From NCBI GenBank assembly GCA_023101725.1, contig JALJCO010010453.1, positions 654,501 through 718,500 of the forward strand: a stretch of DNA of 64,000 nucleotides, in the 5' to 3' direction. Position 1 is the stretch's first letter. Each line of letters begins with the position of its first letter. Position numbers and translations under genes: made by a program. The notes below the pieces were generated by a model. It searched no databases, was not told where the DNA came from, and saw only the letters and a list, made by a program, of their open reading frames with translations. This document shows, one piece after another, positions 60,360-64,000 of this stretch. The stretch comes from Atherinomorus stipes (taxonomy: Eukaryota > Chordata > Actinopteri > Atheriniformes > Atherinidae).

Positions 60360-60681
60360 AATGGTGTGAATATCTTAATGTCTGAGGCAACTATAAATAA
60401 GGAGCCAAAACAATGTCCGCATCCGGCATCCCTAAATATATGTCCTTTTTACTGCTGTCCATGAATCTGTCAGTCCCCGTCGGATGTTTGTTTGCGTGGT
60501 GGCTTTTAGTGCGTACGCCCTGCCGTAGCTAGCGGGAAGACGTAGGTACGGCATGACGTAGCATCATCATCATATACCGCAGGACGTCCTCTTAAACCTG
60601 ACGTGGAGGCTACTCGCTTAGAAGAGTTGACGGAATGTAAACATGAGAGACAGATAAAAAAAATTAAAAAACATCGTCGAA
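60360..60681 (+). promoter_or_regulatory. vps13a promoter/5'UTR
   Basis: A CpG-bearing, TATA-less stretch between the C2CD4 polyadenylation signals and the vps13a ATG. It contains CRE-like cores TGACGTA (60554-60560) and TGACGTGG (60599-60606) and a 10-bp palindrome AGGACGTCCT (60581-60590). Just upstream of the true ATG are two tiny upstream ORFs: a start-stop ATGTAA at 60635-60640 and a four-codon ORF at 60643-60657. Whether they are within the mRNA depends on the unknown start site. Confidence 0.5.
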
Positions 60682-60781
60682 ATGGTCTTCGAAAGCCTGG
60701 TGGTAGATGTCCTCAACCGATTCTTAGGGGACTACGTTGTCAATCTTGACAGCTCACAGCTAAAACTTGGCATATGGGGAG
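60682..60781 (+). CDS. vps13a: vps13a coding exon 1
   Basis: This exon encodes [20 protein letters not shown] and the following residues up to GIWGG, nearly identical to human VPS13A (chorein) from memory. The start has G at -3 and G at +4, a strong context. The donor is GGAG|GTACCT, phase 1. The product is a very large (about 3,100-residue) bridge-type lipid-transfer protein at membrane contact sites. This N-terminal chorein segment caps the lipid groove and is followed by its first strands. VPS13A is the human chorea-acanthocytosis gene. The rest of the gene continues beyond the window. Confidence 0.95.
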
Positions 60782-61516
60782 GTACCTGAACTTGTGTTTG
60801 CCTTTCACCAGCTTGCTCGCAAAGCTACGTTGCTACAGCTAATAAACGTTAGCCAGCGGTAGGCGTGAGAGCAGAAAGGCTCAGCTGTCAGTGTCAGTTT
60901 ATCCTTTTCAAAATATCGTTCAGTGGTTCACTATGAGAATGATATGTCATTCATGGCTTACTCTGTAAAAAGAAGGTGTCTCATTTTTTCCCCTCTAACG
61001 GCTATAGTTATCTGATGTTACCGTTTAGCTTCTGCAAGTCTGTGTGGACATTTGAAGTTTCTGGGAAACGAGCAGTTCAGGGTCACACCCTCCACTCAGC
61101 CAAGTTATGTCTTGCCTTTTTGTTTCGTTTTGTGTACTTTAATACTTTGCACTTATTCTAAAGGCTCGGTGGGGTTTCTAATTAGTCGGGTGTAGGAGAA
61201 AATAGGCTCTCTTATGTAATTGATTAAATCCATCTTTAATTGTGGCATATACAATGGAAACGTCTTTATTTACGAACATTACATGTGCAGCTCCACGTGT
61301 TGCACGTTTCTTATTGCCTTAGGAAAATGTGTGTTATACATGTTTTATTGGTTTATGTATAACACAGACTAGTATTTAGTAGTCGCTTAGCAATGGTTAC
61401 AGACCTTCTGACACAAAACAAAGAGAACTACAATAAATACACTTACATGGTCACTTTACAATATAGCGGTGGAAATATGCTATTGAACAAATAAAGAAGG
61501 ATTCTTGTTTTTGCAG
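60782..61516 (+). other. vps13a intron 1
   Basis: 735 bp, AT-rich, with no recognised feature. Confidence 0.6.
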
Positions 61517-61560
61517 GCGATGCTGTTCTTACTAATCTTGAAATAAAGGAAAACGCCTTG
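61517..61560 (+). CDS. vps13a: vps13a coding exon 2
   Basis: 44 nt, phase 1 to phase 0, with acceptor TTTTTGCAG|GCGATG and donor CCTTG|GTAAGC. It encodes DAVLTNLEIKENAL, the counterpart of human AVALKNLQIKENAL in the chorein N-terminal domain. Confidence 0.93.
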
Positions 61561-61645
61561 GTAAGCTTTATTTAAATGTGTGAGGTGTGTGGTGTTACTG
61601 GTTGATTTGGACCTAAGATAAACGAGTTAATCTGGTTCTTTGCAG

Positions 61646-61688
61646 AGTCAACTTGACATTCCCTTTAAAGTTAGAGCTGGTCACATAG
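61646..61688 (+). CDS. vps13a: vps13a coding exon 3
   Basis: 43 nt, phase 0 to phase 1, with acceptor TCTTTGCAG|AGTCAA and donor CATAG|GTAAGA. It encodes SQLDIPFKVRAGHI, nearly identical to human SQLDVPFKVKVGHI. The following 144-nt intron is dominated by C25, T9 and T22 homopolymers. Confidence 0.93.
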
Positions 61689-61832
61689 GTAAGATAATTT
61701 CTTGAGTTCTTGCTTGATTTGACTGTCTTCCCCCCCCCCCCCCCCCCCCCCCCCTTTTTTTTTCGAGAGAGAGATTAGCTGTTTTTTTTTTTTTTTTTTT
61801 TGTTAAAAAAACGTTGTGTTTTTTGTTATTAG
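61689..61832 (+). repeat. vps13a intron 3 with C25-T9 and T22 tracts
   Basis: A 144-nt intron, of which about 56 nt are homopolymer: C25 at 61730-61754, T9 following, and T22 at about 61780-61801, before the acceptor at 61831-61832. Confidence 0.9.
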
Positions 61833-61928
61833 GACGTCTGGAGCTAAAGATTCCATGGAAGAACCTTTACAACCAATCAGTGGAGGCAACACTAGATGGT
61901 GTCTATCTGCTCATAGTCCCCACAGCAA
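61833..61928 (+). CDS. vps13a: vps13a coding exon 4
   Basis: 96 nt, phase 1 to phase 1, with acceptor GTTATTAG|GACGTC and donor CAGCAA|GTAAGA. It encodes GRLELKIPWKNLYNQSVEAT and DGVYLLIVPTA, matching the chorein-N strand and IPWKNLY signature of VPS13 proteins. Confidence 0.94.
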
Positions 61929-62393
61929 GTAAGATATCCTTCTGTATCCATTATAATGTATAAACAAAGAGATTGAAACTTCACTGTTGACGTCAGACTA
62001 TGAAAAGAATTTTTACTGTTACAGCAGGCACAGATTTTTTGAAGAATGTAAACGGACATATTAAGGACATTGTAATTTTGCTATTCATTGTAATTTTTTT
62101 TTTTTCATCCCAAAACATATTTGTATTTTAACTACTTATATTATACATCAGTCAAAGAATCAAAGAATATGAATGGTTGAAAATGGAGATAACATCAAGT
62201 TAGGTTTGATGTATAACCCTGTTGATTAACAGGCATATTTCAGAACAGAAATATTCAAATAAAAAAAATATCCCTTACTTTTTTATGGTGAAATGTTAGT
62301 CAAGAGCTGTAATATCCTCTCTACAATTTTTTTTTAAATTTTATTTTCATAATCATTGAAACACTTTCTGGTTTTTGTCTCTGAATCTTCCAG
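61929..62393 (+). other. vps13a intron 4
   Basis: 465 bp, AT-rich, with nothing recognised besides T-runs. Confidence 0.6.
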
Positions 62394-62495
62394 GTATAAA
62401 GTACGATGCGGAAAAGGAGGAGAAACAGCTTCAAGAGGCTCGTCAGAGGGAACTACAGAGGATAGAGGAGACGAAGCTCAAAGCTGCTGAGCAAG
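62394..62495 (+). CDS. vps13a: vps13a coding exon 5
   Basis: 102 nt, phase 1 to phase 1, with acceptor GAATCTTCCAG|GTATAAAG and donor GCAAG|GTCAGA. It encodes IKYDAEKEEKQLQEARQREL and a charged helix rich in E, K, Q and R, like the human IKYDPLKEEKQLMEAKQQEL stretch. It brings the visible protein to 128 residues. The next exon is outside the window. Confidence 0.93.
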
Positions 62496-64000
62496 GTCAG
62501 AGTACAGTTTTAATTTTAAAGGGACTCTGTGTGTATTTATAAACATGTGAGCCAAGCAAATATTTTGTTATGTGGAAAAAAAGGTTCATCAGATTTTAGA
62601 CATGCTAAGCCAAGCTCTAAGAAATAATGGGCTGCAGTTTTGTATGGAGAGAGGACACATTGTAAAAAAGACATAGTGGAGCAGCACTATCTCAGATTTT
62701 TCAGCTTTATGATTGTGGTGTATTTGACTGAGAGTTTCTGCACAGCCAACAACTGTCATGACACCTCTGTATTTTCTGTGGTTTAGTGGGTCACTGGTAG
62801 TTTAGCTCTGCATCGGAAGAACAACTAACAGTTTTTTTCTCCCTTTGGCTAAACATAGTGCTGCATTTCTATATTTTAGAATTGCAATTTTTTAAATAAT
62901 TATATTCTCAGAATGATAGAAATTATACATATTGTTTTATATAATCTTTATGCACCATTTAAATACTATTTTTGCACAAATTTTGAAACAATATTGGAGC
63001 TAATTAAATCTAGTTGGTAGGTAGGAAAAAATTATATCTTATTGTCAGTAGTGCTGTAGTATAGAGTGCCATGATCTCATACAGGGAATGCAAAATTATT
63101 AGGCATGAGTATTTTGACCACATCATTCTCTTCATTCATGTTGTCTTACTCCAAGCTGTATAGGTGATGTGCATCTCTTGAATGAGAAAGGGTGTGGTCT
63201 AATGACATCAACACCCTATAGCAGGTGCGTTAGGCAAACAGAATTATTTGGCAACTTCCTCTCCTTTGGCAAAATTGGTCAGAAGAGGGACTTGCTCCGA
63301 AAAGTCAAAAATAGTGAGATATCTTGCAGAAGGATGCAGCACTCTTAAAATTGCCAGGTGTCTGAAGCGTGATCATCCAACAATCAAGCGTTTCATTTAA
63401 AATAGTCAACAGGGTTGTAAGAAACGTGTGGAAAAACCAGTGGCTGGATCGGTAAAGGGCGGAGAGCTCCAGTCAGACTCAGAGGCCAGCAAGGTGGAGG
63501 TGGGGTACTGGTATGGGCTAGTATCATCAAAGATGAGCTTGTGGGGCCTTTTCGGGTTGAGGATGGCGTCAAGCTCAACTCCTTGTCCTACTGCCAGTTT
63601 CTGGAAGACACCTTTTTCTAGCAGTGGTGCAGGAAGAAGTCGCATCCTTCAAGAAAAACATGATTTTCATGCAGGACAATGCACCATCACACGCATCCAA
63701 GTACTCCACAGCGTGGCTGGCAAGAAAGAGTCTAAAAGAAGAAAAACTAATGACATGGCCTCTTTGTTCACCTGATCTAAACGCCATAGAGAACCTGTGG
63801 TCCCTCATCAAATGTGAGATTTACAAGGAGGGAAAACAGTACACCTCTCTGAACAGTGTCTGGGAGGCTGTGGTTGCTGCTGCACGCAATGTTGATGGTG
63901 AACAGATCAAAACACTGACAGGATCCATGGATGGCAGGCTTTTGAGTGTCCTTGCAAAGAAAGGTGGCTATATTGGTCACTGATTTGTTTTTGTTTTGTT
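62496..64000 (+). other. vps13a intron 5 (partial)
   Basis: The first 580 bp are plain AT-rich sequence. From 63083 to near the window end a decayed Tc1-like element occupies the intron. Confidence 0.6.
63083..64000 (+). mobile_element. Decayed Tc1-like element, family G
   Basis: Starts at TACAGGGAATGCAAAATTATTAG, a Tc1-type terminus after TA. An ORF at 63624-63983 keeps the second and third catalytic regions (MQDNAPSHAS and WPLCSPDLNAIENLW). Upstream frames (KDELVGPFRVEDGVKLNSL) are shifted and the middle is deleted. The right terminus is not within the window. Confidence 0.8.

Overview
This is nuclear DNA from a ray-finned fish, most likely a percomorph teleost. The evidence is vertebrate intron-exon structure, fish-type versions of four vertebrate genes, several families of decayed Tc1-like transposons, fold-back MITEs, L2/Rex-type retrotransposon debris and abundant (CA)n, (TA)n and poly-C tracts. 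The gene order prune2 - foxb2 - vps13a matches human 9q21.2 from memory, with an additional C2CD4-family gene between foxb2 and vps13a.

Layout. Positions 1-30533 (minus strand) hold the 5' part of prune2. Nine coding exons can be placed with consistent splice sites and phase, from the initiator exon (30495-30533) to a 3.6-kb exon (2219-5821). The BCH/CRAL-TRIO exons lie beyond position 1. The introns carry three copies of one fold-back MITE, a PIF/Harbinger-like MITE with a TTA target duplication, two decayed Tc1-like elements and a purine-only-like tract. Positions 30534-42858 are the prune2 promoter side, a block of mixed transposon remains (32.5-36.2 kb), a MITE, a 40-bp perfect palindrome, and an AT-rich, homeodomain/POU-site-rich stretch upstream of foxb2. 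foxb2 is a single intact exon (42859-43815, plus). Positions 43816-58627 are a gene-poor interval with candidate conserved noncoding segments and a Tc1-like element broken by a nested MITE. The C2CD4-family gene (58628-59851, plus) is intact, and about 0.8 kb downstream of it vps13a begins (exons 1-5, 60682-62495, plus). The window ends in vps13a intron 5, inside another Tc1-like relic.

The genes do not form a pathway. Prune2 is a cytoplasmic DHH-derived/BCH scaffold, Foxb2 a neural forkhead repressor/activator, the C2CD4 protein a small C2-domain protein, and Vps13a a bridge-type lipid transfer protein. The grouping matters as a paralogon: BNIP2-FOXB1-VPS13C-C2CD4A/B on human 15q22 mirrors prune2-foxb2-c2cd4-vps13a here. 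I found no convincing new biological system. The most useful observations are this synteny, the lost DHH motif and repeated Trp motifs in Prune2, the nested MITE insertion with a recognisable empty site, and a few unexplained palindromes and homopolymer tracts. All exon limits are hand-read from splice consensus and protein similarity and have not been checked against transcripts.
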